Shown in pieces: positions 1 through 10,434 of a stretch of 64,000 bases of DNA. A program made the position numbers and the translations under genes. Source of the DNA: Zingiber officinale (Eukaryota; Streptophyta; Magnoliopsida; Zingiberales; Zingiberaceae); the NCBI RefSeq assembly GCF_018446385.1, contig NC_055990.1, positions 133,932,996 through 133,996,995 of the forward strand, read 5' to 3'. Position 1 is the stretch's first letter, and each line of letters begins with the position of its first letter. The notes under the pieces are model-generated. The model had not been told where the DNA came from, searched no databases, and saw only the letters and a program-made list of their open reading frames with translations.

Positions 1-745
1 ATTAAAAACTTTGAATTTGTATTAGGTATAGTTATTTGGTATGATATATTATTCATAGTTAATACTATTAGTAAATTATTACAATATAAAGATATGAATA
101 TTACTATTGCATTAGATCAGTTGGAAAAACTTTTTTATAACAATTATAGAAAATGGATTCACATTGTGATTTTGGTCAAAGAGATTGTAAATGAAATAAA
201 TATAAAACTAAAATTTTGTGAAAAATATGTAATTATAAGAAATAAACAATTTGATGAAATGGAATTAATGAGGTGAAATTTCCACTGGTAAAATATTTTA
301 AAATTAATTATTTTAATTATATTGTTGATCATGTCAGTTCTTCATTTCAAAATATGTTTAAACAGTTTAAAATATATGAAGATAATTTTAATTTTTTATA
401 TGGTATAAAAAGAGTTAAAATTACTTGATGATTTAAAAGGAAAATATTTGAATCTTAAAAACTTTTTAAAAAATGGCATATATTGATAGTTTAGATTTAT
501 TTCATAATTAAATTTTTTTTAAAAATAATAAATCCAAATTAAAAACAATAATAATAAACCTTATAAAAATTAAATTATTTTCCCAATGCATGAATAACTT
601 ATAAAATATTATTAACAATAGTTATTACGGAAGAAGATTTCAAAATTAAAATTATTAAAGTTTTATTTACATTAATAATAATGTCTCAAGAAAGATTAAA
701 TAATTTAATAATGCTATCCATTAAAAAAGATTTATTATCAAAACT
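1..745 (+). pseudogene. hAT-type (DUF4371/ZMYM1-like) transposase, C-terminal part, decayed
   Basis: Broken reading frames on the plus strand recall the C-terminal half of plant DUF4371/TTF-type zinc-finger transposases of the hAT superfamily. Segments such as FEFVLGIVIWYDILF near the window start, DMNITIALDQLEKL at about 94-130, and MSQERLNNLIMLSI near 680-722 (the hAT dimerisation end) appear in the expected order. Stops and frameshifts are frequent and no run exceeds about 60 codons, so it is a relic. The reading is cut at 745 by the gypsy LTR and resumes at 49557 (KYKILIKNFVSQKLKN, stop). The gene continues leftwards out of the window. An inverted second copy lies at 28713-30073. Family assignment is from recognition of motifs, not a search. 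Confidence 0.6.
741..745. repeat. Target-site duplication AAACT, left copy
   Basis: AAACT directly precedes the LTR that starts TGATCCTG at 746. The same five bases follow the LTR that ends CGCATCA at 49556. The host hAT reading is also interrupted exactly here, which supports one insertion event for everything between. Confidence 0.8.
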
Positions 746-990
746 TGATCCTGTCCGAAAGTCGGGGAGACGGATGCTGGGGATGTGGCGCTCTTGCTGA
801 CCTCCGGTGGACTTCGCTCCCACCTGCAACACAAGCAGCGTCATGTTGAGCCAAGGAAGGGGTCCTCGGCAATGACCCTTCGACGCTCAAATCAGTCTCC
901 TGCAAAGCAAGAAGAAGAAGCAAAGAGAACTGTAGCGCAGTAATAGAAATCGTGAGAAAAACATACCTCCGTCGATACCTGGACCTCCCC

Positions 991-998
991 TTTATATA
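991..998 (-). promoter_or_regulatory. TATA box in gypsy LTR
   Basis: TATATAAA on the minus strand. The same box is present at the equivalent place in the 5' LTR (48903-48910) and in the inverted LTR (28453-28460), so it is the conserved LTR promoter of this family. Confidence 0.5.
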
Positions 999-1219
999 GG
1001 ACTCATGTAGCGTGTGTGCACGCTTTTCAAAGACGCTATCCCAAATTTTCCTTAAAGAGATATATCAGTAAAGTGTCCCTGACACAGTACCTTAACGGGC
1101 AGAGCATATCTCTGAAGTGACAGTGGAAGCTTTCGTCATACGATCCTCTATCTAACCATGTCGCCTTTCAGCGACACTAGCTCTCAAAAGGATGTCGAAG
1201 GATACCCCGCTGTGTCTGT

Positions 1220-1460
1220 TGCTTGGCCGAGCGGAATGACCGCTCGGCCAGGACTCTGATATCCTTGTGTCTGTTGTCACACCGAGCGGGATAGCCGCTC
1301 GGCTAAAAGTCCCCTGTCCAAGTGTCGTTCGATGCTGGGTCGAGCGGGATGGCCGCTCGGCCGGAAGCCCACTATCGCGCTGAGCGGGAGAGCCGCTCGG
1401 TTGAAGGTCCTTGGCCCGTGTCTTCCGCCATCTGGCCGAGCGGGAGAGCTGCTAGGCTCG
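1220..1460. repeat. Array of GC-rich hairpin units in LTR
   Basis: Five units near 1222, 1280, 1341, 1380 and 1436 each read GAGCGG, a 5-nt purine-rich loop, then CCGCTC or a close variant. Flanking bases extend the stem to 8-9 bp in the best unit (CCGAGCGG/CCGCTCGG). Similar arrays are present in all copies of this LTR. Confidence 0.7.
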
Positions 1461-1639
1461 GCTTCTACGTGTCCCTTGAGCGTTGGTTTGATTACTCTGT
1501 GTCGGAGATGGTGGGTCAGTGCTTAACCCACGGCCGGAATATGCCCCGCCCGACCGGTCAAGACCATCCGTCCGTTGACCGTCTTGACTTTGACCTCCAC
1601 CGTGGCAGTGGGACGGGGCCCTTCATCATCACCGCATCA

Positions 1640-2420
1640 CAAGCCTTCCCTTCAAGTCTAGTCGAAGGAGGCTGTAGTCCGACTGATTGGACCATCGTGC
1701 GAGTAGATTCCCTCTCGATTGACTAGATCCGATCCTTGCCGGTTGGCCTCTTGAAGCTTGTTGCTCAGTCGTAAGCATGCTCCCACGATTTGATCGGGAG
1801 GACAAAGGTTCACACTTAAAGAATTTTTTCCTCGGGCTATCTTAGGCGAGCACGAGCTATGCTGACGTCACCCTGATTTTTTGGGAATCGTGCAAATCCC
1901 TCTCATTAAGACAGAATAGGTTCCCACACCTGCATTAACTGCCAACCCGTGGTAGCATGCCATGTGTCATGTCCACTGTCGCCGCATGCCTGACGTGATA
2001 GACATTGATTGCGACGTTTGCCGGTTTGAATTTAATGACGAGATCTCATCCTAGGTTTCCGCAACATAGATCGGACGACTCTGGTCAGTCGAGCCTGATC
2101 CTTATAAGCTCGTTGCAGCGCTCCCTTCGCACTCTGCGTGCGAGTTCCTGACGCTTGTGTTCCTGCTTCCTTCGCATACTCCGGCAACCTTCGGTGCTTC
2201 CTCTCCGGCGATCCCTATTTTTCTGATGACACTTCTCCCATAAGCTTTCTCCCTATCATGGCTATCTTTGATCTTTTTTATGCTTTTCTCCCTGTTCCAA
2301 CGACGTTCTCGCGACCCTTTTGTATCTTTTCAATCGCCATTCCTCTATTTTATGTCTGTTTTTGCAATCGTCAGCTCCTCACGGCCGTTGGCCTCCATCC
2401 CTCGGCTCAGGTACACCACC
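1640..2420 (+). other. Leader between LTR and antisense gene; no gene seen
   Basis: This 0.78-kb stretch lies inside the gypsy element between the LTR and the ATG of the antisense gene. It is repeated in inverted form at 27059-27795. The only regulatory hint is TTATAAG at 2102-2108 (conserved in the inverted copy near 27325), about 310 bp upstream of the ATG, a possible TATA element of the antisense gene. Open frames here are not conserved between the two copies. Confidence 0.5.
2102..2108 (+). promoter_or_regulatory. Possible TATA element of the antisense gene
   Basis: TTATAAG followed by GC-rich sequence. It is kept in the inverted copy, which also reads CTTATAAGG. The distance to the first ATG (2421) fits a plant core promoter plus leader, but there is no direct evidence of transcription. 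Confidence 0.25.
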
Positions 2421-3052
2421 ATGGAGTCCAGGTTTGATGAGGGCGATGTTGAGGGCCTTCGAAATTCCATCCAACCAAAAGATCATTCTGCCCTCCTCGT
2501 CCGATCGGACAAATACCCCGCCGACCAGATGCATTTATCTATTCAGGGACCATTTCACCGCCGGCCTGTGGTTTCCTATCCATCCTTTCATTATTGCAGT
2601 TTGTAAATACTTTCGCATCTCTCTTACTCAGCTCGTGCCAAACTCCTTCCGTCTTCTGTGCGGCGTCATCGTCTTATTTCGGCTGCACGACATCCCTCTT
2701 ACGCCTCGGGTTTTCCATTATTTGTATTACCCGAAGTTGTCCGAGTCGGGAACCTTCCTCTTTTAGTCTAGGGCCGGTTTATTATTTTTTGATAAAATGC
2801 CGACCTCCAATAAACATTGGAGGGAATACTTCTTTTTCATGTGTCTTCCCGAGCGATCGGAATTCTCGACCTGCTGGCAACTCGAAGTGGCACCTCAACC
2901 CCCACTGAAAAGCTTCAGGAGCCGCTCGAACTATCTAAATGCTGTGATAATGCTGGCCGGTCAAAAGTACGACATCCACAAGTTGCTGCTTGAGGGTGTC
3001 CTCTACATCTTTGGCTTCAGTCCGATCCGCACCCGGCTCCCGACTAGCCTAG

Positions 3053-3112
3053 GTATGCGACTACTTTACCCTTTCCCTTTGATGTTAACTGATTTTTCTT
3101 TTTCTCCTGCAG
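3053..3112 (+). other. Predicted intron 1 of antisense gene
   Basis: 60 bp, starts AG|GTATGC, has a T-rich tract and ends CTCCTGCAG. Its length is a multiple of three, so it can also be read through. It is conserved in the inverted copy at the matching place (about 20231-20290). Confidence 0.5.
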
Positions 3113-3756
3113 CCGAAGTCATGATGCGCGCATGGATGGCCGGCAAGGCTAAGCTTTTAGATGCCGCGATCGAGGCAATGGCTGCTGAAGAGCTGGCGAG
3201 CCGAGGTCTGCGACCGGCCGGCTCCCACGAAGATCTGCTCGGCCTGAGCAAGGAGGCGCGAGTGGGCTCGACCTCCTTGGATGTGCCACTGACCCGACAC
3301 AAGAGGCGAAGGGCCAAGCCTTCTTCTACATGGGCAGCGCAGTCAGCCGAGCAGGTCGGCACTTCGACTTCGGCTCAGCTTCCAACAACTACGGAGGCTT
3401 CCTCGTCCGATCGGACACCTTCCCTAGCCGAGCTACCGCAAGGGGCCGTCGCTGCATCGCCCGTGGCCTTCATGCCGCATCCATCGAAACCCCTGAAGGT
3501 TAAGCGGTCTGGTATTTTACCAGCTTCCGGTCGGGAGGCCTCAGCTCACTCGGCCCCGAGCGGCTGACGGTCTGCCACTACGATCCTCCATCTGCCAACG
3601 GAGGACTATAGCGAGCCGAGCGCCTAGTCTCGGACCCCCGAGCACCAGATCCTCATCCGGGGGCTGCTCGCCGAAGTCTGGGAGGATGCACGGGCCCGTG
3701 CGGCGATATTACCTCCAGGCACCCTCACCAACAGTCACACTCAAATGGCCACCGAC

Positions 3757-3825
3757 GTAAGTATCTTATTGTAAATCCATGGCTTACCTCCATTTTGGCG
3801 CTAACATTTTCCCGTTTACCCGCAG
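3757..3825 (+). other. Predicted intron 2 of antisense gene
   Basis: 69 bp, perfect donor GTAAGT and acceptor CCGCAG, with a pyrimidine-rich stretch before the acceptor. It joins the ATD codons to the YLVESL codons that begin the coiled-coil exon. It is conserved in the inverted copy near 19420-19485. Confidence 0.55.
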
Positions 3826-4515
3826 TACTTGGTGGAGAGCCTGACCATGTGCCACAGGCTCACATTCTTGGAGGATGAGTTCAAGAAGCTCCAAGTCTCG
3901 AGCGACCCATCCTCCGCCGCTCAGAAGAAGACTGACGCCGAGGTGGCCCGGCTTCAGGCCGCTCTGAAGAAGAGCGAGAAGCTGCTCGAGGCCGAATGAG
4001 CCAAGAGCGCCGACCAAGCCACCATGCTAGAGCGACTCAACAAATAAGTCATCACTTTTGACAACAAGATCGAGTCGGCGAACGCAAAGAAGAACCGGGC
4101 CATCACCGATCTAGACGAGAAGAATAAGGAGGTCCGGTCCCTCACCCAGAAGCTGAAGAAGGATGAAGACTTCCTGGTCATCGAGCAGGATAGCCACTCG
4201 ACCGAATAGAAATCCCTCCGTGATCAAATTGTCGCCGGCAAGAATGAGTTGGAGGGCTCCCGTGCGGCACTGCGGATTTATCAGGATGCCGAAGGGAGTA
4301 GGTTTGAATCCATGAAGCAAGCCTACCTCCATTCAAACGCGTTCTGCGACAAGTTAACCGATCGGGTCCTTCGACTATTCGGCTTGGCGATCGAAGGGAT
4401 GATTGGTCAGCTTAACGAGGGGGGCTACCTATCGACCGTTGTGACCAGGAAGGTCATCAACCAGGACAAGCTCACAGCCGCTCTGCCCTATGACATGCTA
4501 GATTACCTAGAGTGA

Positions 4516-4869
4516 GGCTAAGGGCTTTATCTTTGTAACCTCCCCTTTTGTAAACTTTAAATATTAATGCATGCTTGGCCGTTCGACAAGGCTTTTTCTG
4601 TGTTTGCTTTTTTGGGTCTTTCTTTGGTCGTATTGTAGCCCCATAACTCCTTTGCTTGGCCTTGGCTTGCATACGTGTGCTTGATTCACCTTTCTTTTCA
4701 AGTCATGGAGCTTGAAGTATTTCGGTACCTTCTCTCGAACGAGCCGCTCATATGTAAATTTGGGGGCTTGGGCAACCCTTATTCGTAGTCAGTCATTCGA
4801 CAACCCACGTAGATTCGTGTCTTATCGTTGCCACTTGGCTATTTGATGAAGCCCCGGGTTTAACGTCGT
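4516..4869. other. Spacer between antisense gene and tandem array; no gene seen
   Basis: Downstream sequence of the antisense gene, repeated in inverted form at about 8590-8947. It contains TTGTAAACTTTAAATATTAATGC, broken here only for reading, which would suit a transcript end of the antisense gene. No coding frame is conserved between arms. Confidence 0.4.
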
Positions 4870-5680
4870 TGCTTGATGATTCGAAGCAAGCCCGCGTTTA
4901 AGGTCGCCGCTCGACCGTTGATGGAGACGAGGGTTTAAGGTCACTGCTAGACTGTTGATGGAGACAAGGGTTTAAGGTCACCGCTCGACCGTTAATGAAG
5001 ACGAGGGTCTAAGGTCGCCGCTCGACCGTTGATGGAGACAAGGGTTTAAGGTTACCGCTCGACCGTTGATGGAGACGAGGGTTTAAGGTTGTCGCTCGAC
5101 CATTGATGGAGACAAGGGTTTAAGGTCGTTACTCGACCGTTGATGGAGATGAGGGTTTAAGGTCATCGCTCGACCTTTAATGGAGACGAGGGTTTAAGGT
5201 CACCGCTCGACCGCTAATGGAGACGAGGGTTTAAGGTCGCCGCTCGATCGTTGATGGAGACGAGGGTTTAAGGTTGCCGCTCGACCGCTGATGGAGATGA
5301 GGGTTTAAGGTCGCCACTAGACCGTTGATAGGGATGAGGGTTTAACGTCGCCGCTCGACCGTTGTTTGGATGAGGGTTTAACGTTGCCACTCGACGGTTT
5401 GTTGTAGACCCGCGTTTAATGTCACCGCTCGACGGTTTGTTGTAGACTCGTGTTTAACGTCGTTGCTCGACGGTTTGTTATAGACCCGCGTTTAACGACG
5501 CCGCTCGACAGTTGTTGAGGCCACGCGTTTAACGTCGCCGCTCGACAGTTTGTTGTAGACCTGCGTTTAACATCACCACTCGATGGTTGTAGGAGACATG
5601 CGTTTAATGTCACCGCTCGATGGTTCATATGCACTAGCACCCAAGTTTAAGGTTGCCGCTCAACTTAAAAGAGACCTTTG
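4870..5680. repeat. 37-bp tandem array in the 3' region of the gypsy element, left arm
   Basis: About 21 degenerate copies of a 37-bp unit containing GGTTTAAGGTCGCCGCTCGA and GATGGAGACGA. Toward the right end the unit drifts to forms with TTTGTTGTAGACCCGCGTTT. Location between integrase and the antisense gene matches the hypervariable 3' region known in Tat/Ogre elements. The mirrored array is at 7740-8600. Confidence 0.85.
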
Positions 5681-5756
5681 CTTTTTCATTCAAACTTTGC
5701 CCTACATTCGGCAAACATACAACAACTACGAAATATAGGATTCACTTGCGCACCTC

Positions 5757-7150
5757 TCATCTAGCCCTGTAGGGTTGAAGATGGTTCGCGCTCTAGGGCC
5801 TCTCGAGCTGCCTCCCCTCTTCGTCCTCCAAATAGTAGACACCCGAACGAAGCTTTTGCGTGACCTTGAATGGTCCCGCCCATGATGCCTCGAGCTTTGT
5901 GACATCATCAACTGACTTCACTTTCTTCTAGACAAGGTTATCGACCTGGAAGGACCTCAGGATCACTCGTTGATTGTAATTATGCTTCATGCACTGCGGG
6001 TAGGCCGTCAGCCAAACGTCGACTTTTGCCCTTGCTTCGTTCACCAAGTCGAGCTCCATCAATCTCCGTTCGACATTTCCTTCGTCGTAGTGATGCACCT
6101 GATCGGATTATACCCCGACCTCCATGGGGACAACTGCTTCACCGCCGTATACCAACTGAAATGGGGTACGCCGGTCACCTCTTTCGGAGTCGTGTGGAGA
6201 GCCCATAGTACACTGGGGAGCTCGTCGACCCAGCTGCCTCCCATGTGGTTGAGCTGAGCATGTAAGACTATGAGGATCTCCTGATTGGTGACTTCCGCTT
6301 GCCCGTTGCCTTGGGGGTAGGCTACCGAGGTGAAGTATTGTTGTATGTCATAGCCTTCACACTATTTTTTGAGCTCCCGACTGACGAACTGGCTCCCATT
6401 ATCGGAGACGAGTCAACGTAGGATTTTGAACTAACAGATAATGTTCTGCCAAATAAATTTGGTGATCATCCGCTCGATGATTCTGGCAAGCGGCTCGATC
6501 TCTACCCACTTCGAGAAGTAGTCTACCACCACAAGTAGAAACTTTTGCTGACCGGTTGTCATAGGAAAATGCCTCACGATGTCCATGCCCCATTGGTCAA
6601 ACGAGCATGATACCGTGGACTCTTTCATCTTCTCATTCGGTCGATCGGTGCGACATGTTGTTGTATTTCTGGCATGACAGGCAAGTGGCTACCGTCCGAG
6701 CCGCATCTTCCTGGAGGGTCGGCCAGAAGTATCCAGCTAGAAGTATTTTTCGTGCTAGTGTGCGGCCGCCTGGATGACCTCCGCAAGAGCCTTGGTGCAC
6801 CTCATTCAGGATGTAATTAACATCTTCTGGTCCGATGCACTTGAGTAGGGGTCGAGAGAAGACTTTCTTATAGAGATGGCCACTGATCAACATGAACCGA
6901 CCGACACTCTTCTTTATCAGGCGAGCACCCTCCGGATCGGGATGTACAGTTCCGAACGTAAGAACTTTGTCAGGGTCGTCCTCCAGTCGTTCGGGAAGGT
7001 GATTCCCTCCATACGATCGATGTGGGCCACTTGTGAGACTTGTTCGGTCGGCTGACCTACGAGGATCGACGTTAACGAGATGGCCAGCTTTGCTAGCTCA
7101 TCCGTTACTTGGTTCTCCGATCTGGGGATCTTCAGAGTCCTGTGTGCTCG
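5757..7150 (-). pseudogene. Gypsy RNase H C-terminus and integrase
   Basis: Reading leftwards: the end of the second RNase H (IPRSENQVTDELAKLA), the H2C2 zinc-binding region of integrase (HQGSCGGHPGG, then CLSCQKY), and the catalytic core with all three acidic residues visible (D in GMDIV, D in VSDNGSQF, E in NGQAEVTNQEI). The C-terminal region (MGGSWVDELPSVLWAL) follows and ends QPYRAR with TGA at 5757-5759. Frameshifts and stops break it, for example after FKILR and KELKK. It acts in joining cDNA to nuclear DNA in intact relatives. The stretch 6255-7150 is the single-copy centre of the palindrome. Confidence 0.8.
6255..7150. other. Single-copy spacer at the centre of the giant inverted repeat
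   Basis: Sequence left of 6255 and right of 7150 is mutually reverse-complementary (edges read CCATGTGGTTGAGC and GCTCGACCACATGG). The 896 bp between them is not repeated and carries the RNase H end, zinc-binding region and catalytic core of integrase. Confidence 0.75.
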
Positions 7151-7649
7151 GCTCGACCACATGGGAGGCAGCTGGGTTGACGAGCTCCCTAGTGTGATAT
7201 GGGCTCTTCGCACGACTCTGAAAGAGGCGACCGACGTAACCCCATTTCAGTTAGTATACGGTGGTGAAGTAGTTGTCCCCATGGAGGTCGGGGTAGAATT
7301 CGATCGGATGCAGCACTACGACGAAGGAAACGCCGAACGGAGGTTGATGGAGCTCGACTTGGTGGACGAAGCAAGGGCAAAAGCCGCTGTTCGGCAGACA
7401 GCCTATCGGCAGTGCATGAAGCAGAATTACAATCGACGAGTGATCCCGAAGTTCTTCCAGGTCGATGGCCTCATCTAGAAGAAAGTGAAGCCGGTCGACG
7501 ATGTTGCGAAGCTCGAGGCACCATCGGCGGGTCCATTCAAGGTCACGCGGAAGCTTCGTTCGGGCGCCTACTATTTGAAGGATGAAGAGGGGAGGCAGCT
7601 CGAGAGGCCCTGGAGTGCGAACCATCTTCAACCCTACAAGGCTGGATGA
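7151..7649 (+). pseudogene. Inverted second copy of the integrase C-terminal region
   Basis: Plus-strand copy of the region also present at 5757-6254. It reads MGGSWVDELPSVIWALRTT, FQLVYGGE, NAERRLMELDLVDEARAK and ends ERPWSANHLQPYKAG with TGA at 7647-7649. One in-frame TAG (7476-7478) replaces the Trp of the usual DLVWKK motif. It is better kept than the left-arm copy and has no zinc-binding or catalytic part, because the palindrome starts inside the gene. Confidence 0.8.
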
Positions 7650-7739
7650 GAGGTGAGCAAGTAAATAGTGTATTTCGTAGCTGTTGTATGTTTGCCGAAT
7701 GCAGGGAAAAGTTTGAATGAAAAAGTAAAGGCCTCTTTT

Positions 7740-8600
7740 AAGTGCATCTCCATCAACGGTCGAGCGACGACCTTAAACTTGGGTGCTAGTGCATATGAAC
7801 CATTGTGCAGCGATGTTAAACGCATGTCTCCTACAACCGTCAAATGATGACGTTAAACGTGGGTCTACAACAAACCGTCGAGCGGTGACGTTAAATGCAT
7901 GCCCCCAATAATCGTCGAACGACGACGTTAAACGCGGGTCTACAATAAACCGTCGAGCGGCAATGTTAAATGCAGGTCTACAATAAACCGTCGAGCGGTG
8001 ACGTTAAACCCTCGTCCCCATCAACGGTCGAGCGTCAACCTTAAACCCTCATCTCCATCAATGGTCGAGTGGCGACCTTAAACTCTCGTCTCCATCAACG
8101 GTCGAGCGGCGACCTTAAACCCTCTTCTCCAGCAGAGGTCAAGAGCCGACCTTAAACTCTCGTCTCCATCAAAGGTCAAGAGCCGACCTTAAACCCTCGT
8201 CTCCATCAACGGTTAAGCAGTGACCTTGAACCCTCGTCTCCATTAGCGGTTGGGCGGCGACCTTAAACCCTCATTTCCATCAACGGTCTAGCGGCGACCT
8301 TAAACCCTAATCTTCATCAGCGGTCAAGCGGTAACCTTAAACCCTCATTTCTATCAACGGTCGAGCGGCAACCTTAAACCCTCATCTCCATCAGCGGTCG
8401 AGCGGCGCCCTTAAATCCTCATCCCCATCAACGGTCGAGCAGCAACCTTAAACCCTTGTCTCCATCAACGGTCGAGCGGCAACCTTAAACCCTCGTTTCC
8501 ATCAACGATCGAGCGACAACCTTAAACCCTCGTCTCCATCAACGGTTGAGCGACGACCTTAAACGCAGGCTTGCTTCGAATCATCGAGCGACGACATTAA
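7740..8600. repeat. 37-bp tandem array, right arm (inverted)
   Basis: About 23 units, reverse complement of the array at 4870-5680, with the same drift of unit type from one end to the other (GTAGACCCGCGTTT-type units nearest integrase). It differs by several unit gains or losses from the left array. Confidence 0.85.
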
Positions 8601-8947
8601 ATCCGGGGCTTCATCAAATAGCCAAGTGGCAACGATAAGACACAAATCTACACGGGTTGTCAAACGACTGGCTGCGAATAAGGGTTGCCCAAGCCCCCAA
8701 ATTTGCAGATGAGCGGCCCGTTCGGGAGAAGATACCGAAATACTTCAAGCTCCATGGCTTGAAAAGAAAGGCGAATCGAGCACACGTATACAAGCCAAGG
8801 CCGAGCAGAGGAGTTATGGGGCTACAATACGACCAAAGAAAGACCAAAAAAGAAAACACAATAAGGAAAAGCCTCGTCAAACGACCAAACATGCATTAAT
8901 AATTAAAGTTTACAAAAGGGGAGGTTACAAAGATAAAGCCCTCAGCC
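8601..8947. other. Spacer, inverted copy of 4516-4869; no gene seen
   Basis: Mirrors the downstream region of the antisense gene in the left arm. Short open frames here have no counterpart in the left arm. Confidence 0.45.
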
Positions 8948-9133
8948 TCATTCTAGGTAATCTAGCACGTCGTCGGGCAAAGCGACTGTGAGCTTGTCCC
9001 GGCTGATGACCTTGCTAGTCACAGTGGTCGGCAGGTGGCCCCCCTCGCGAAGCTGACCAATCGTCTCTTCAATCACCAAGTCGAATAGTCGAAGGGTCTG
9101 ATCGGTGAACTTGTCACAAAACGTGCTCGAATG
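8948..9133 (-). pseudogene. C-terminal fragment of the inverted antisense gene
   Basis: Minus-strand copy of the last codons of the antisense gene (stop at 8950-8948 after DYLE). It was separated from the rest (18906-20924) by insertion of a 9.8-kb element at GAATG. The two fragments join with no loss except the duplicated five bases. Confidence 0.75.
9129..9133. repeat. Target-site duplication GAATG, left copy
   Basis: GAATG before TGTTGG at 9134. The second copy is 18906-18910 after the LTR end CCAATA. The left-arm copy of the antisense gene shows the undisturbed site. Confidence 0.85.
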
Positions 9134-10411
9134 TGTTGGATCGAAAGCGCTAGAGGGGGTTGAATAGCGCTCGTGGCTATTTCTCGTTCGATTCGAATTC
9201 GTAAAGCGTTCGAATGTAATGCAGCAGAAATAACAATAAAAACAAATGCAGAAAAAGACCCAAGTGTTTTTTACTTGGTTCGGAGCCTTGAGCGACTCCT
9301 ACTCCAAGGCCCTCGCTCGTTGAGCGATTACTGTGGGCAATTCACTATCAAATCGCAAATTCGGTACAATAAGAGATTACAATTGAAAGTACTAACAGTA
9401 ACTTATACCGACAACACGAAGATGAAAACTTATAGCTTTGGGTTGTTGAAAATTCGTCGTAGCTTCGCCGTGTCGTTTTTGAGTAGCACATTGATGAATA
9501 ACAGCTTTTGAATTGATGATTTGAGCCTCTGCCTCGATCCCCTTTTAAACAGTGCTAGAGGCGCCTCCAAGCTTGTCCGAGGCGCCTCCAGGCCGTCGAG
9601 TCGCACGCGTGGATCAGCTCTGATCTGGTCGCGCCTTATCTCATTGAAGGCGCCTCAAGGCTGGTCCAAGGCACCTCCAACGCCTGGTCCAAGGCGCCTC
9701 CAGCTTCCTCCAAGGCGCCTCCAGCTCCTTTGGACAGCTGGCTTCGGCTTGCACCCGAGGTGCCTCCAAGCCCCATGGAGGCGCCTCGAACACTGTTCAT
9801 CCGAGGTCAAATGTGCTTCTTTGTTCCTACAAAATGTGTTAGTCCCAAACACAAAACCCTGCAAAGCACAGATATATTATAAGTGATATAATCGACAGTC
9901 ATCGGACTGTCTGGGTCTGACTTCGGATTTCTAATCGAAAACCCTAGGTCGTCTTTTCGCCTACTGTTCCCTCTACGGGGAACGCATCCTCACCTACTCC
10001 ACTCAGGAGATTTACCTGTTGCCAGTGCGATCTTCCAGATCGACTGGACTTTTGCTCAGCGTTCGAAGCTTCCGGACTTTCTGCTGGACTTCCGCTTCCC
10101 AGCCCGTCCAGTCTTCCACTTGGTTAGCGACACTAGGACTTTTCACCTAGGGTTACCACCCCCTAGGACTTTTGCCTGAAGCTCTCGACCCGCCAAGACT
10201 TTCGGCATAGGGTTACCACCCCCTATGACCTAGGGTTACCATCCCCTAGGGTTTTCCACCTGCCTAACCACAGCTAGGACTTTTGCCTAAGTACCACTTA
10301 GGATTTTTCTGCAAACTCCATGAACTTGTTAGATCACAAGACGACTTAACTTTGACCCCTTTGCCATTATCAAAACTTGGATTCGATCGTCTGATGCTTC
10401 CCGCACCAACA
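9134..10411 (-). repeat. LTR of gag-only element 1, left (3') copy
   Basis: 1,278 bp, TGTTGG...CCAACA. Near its left edge is GAGGGGGTTGAATAGCG, a motif shared with the LTRs of the other two gag-only elements in this window. From 9545 to 9790 it holds eight GGCGCC-centred units. Confidence 0.85.
9545..9795. repeat. Array of GGCGCC palindromes in LTR
   Basis: Eight units of GAGGCGCCTC or close variants spaced about 15-45 bp apart. The same array is in the right LTR (18050-18290), and looser copies occur inside the element at 13457-13700. Confidence 0.75.
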
Positions 10412-10434
10412 ATCTCCCCCTTTTTTATTATGAC
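10412..10434 (-). other. Polypurine tract of gag-only element 1
   Basis: On the minus strand AAAAAAGGGGGAGAT lies directly before the LTR start. This is the usual site for plus-strand priming. Confidence 0.7.

Larger units (their letters stand above)
746..1639 (-). repeat. Gypsy LTR (3' LTR of the minus-strand element)
   Basis: 894 bp, bounded by TGAT...ATCA and matched along its length by 48667-49556 (same orientation) and by the reverse complement of 27796-28712. It holds a TATA-like box on the minus strand (TATATAAA, 998-991). It also holds five imperfect hairpin units of the type CCGAGCGG-GATAG-CCGCTCGG between about 1220 and 1460, roughly 60 bp apart. The several frames that stay open here are by-products of its GC-rich composition. 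Confidence 0.85.
2421..4515 (+). pseudogene. Antisense ORF of the gypsy element, Transposase_28-like (putative gypsy-type transposon domain), with two introns
   Basis: It is encoded opposite to gag-pol, downstream of integrase. From the ATG at 2421 (MESRFDEG) the frame shifts within about 100 codons into the conserved region, which recalls the plant 'putative gypsy type transposon' domain: FRDHFTAG, FPIHPFIIAVCKYF, WREYFFFMCL, WQLEVAP. A Ser/Pro/Arg-rich middle with KRRR follows, then a charged coiled coil (LEDEFKKL, ARLQAALKKSEKLL), ending YDMLDYLE at 4513. Two stretches look like spliceosomal introns: 3053-3112 (GTATGC...CTGCAG) and 3757-3825 (GTAAGT...CCGCAG). Both are kept in the inverted copy. 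In-frame stops at about 3565, 3997, 4045 and 4207 look like C-to-T changes of Arg or Gln codons. A TAG near 2764 and the shared frameshift near the start complete the damage. Function of this domain is unknown; it is common in Tat-type elements. Confidence 0.65.

Noticed and set aside
1322..1726. 134-codon frame in the gypsy LTR and similar frames in the other LTR copies
   Set aside because: Frames are not preserved between the LTR copies and cross the LTR boundary. GC-rich hairpin units keep them open by chance.
4870..5680. CRISPR-like regular repeats (also 7740-8600)
   Set aside because: Units abut with no unique spacers, drift in sequence and lie in the 3' region of a plant gypsy element.
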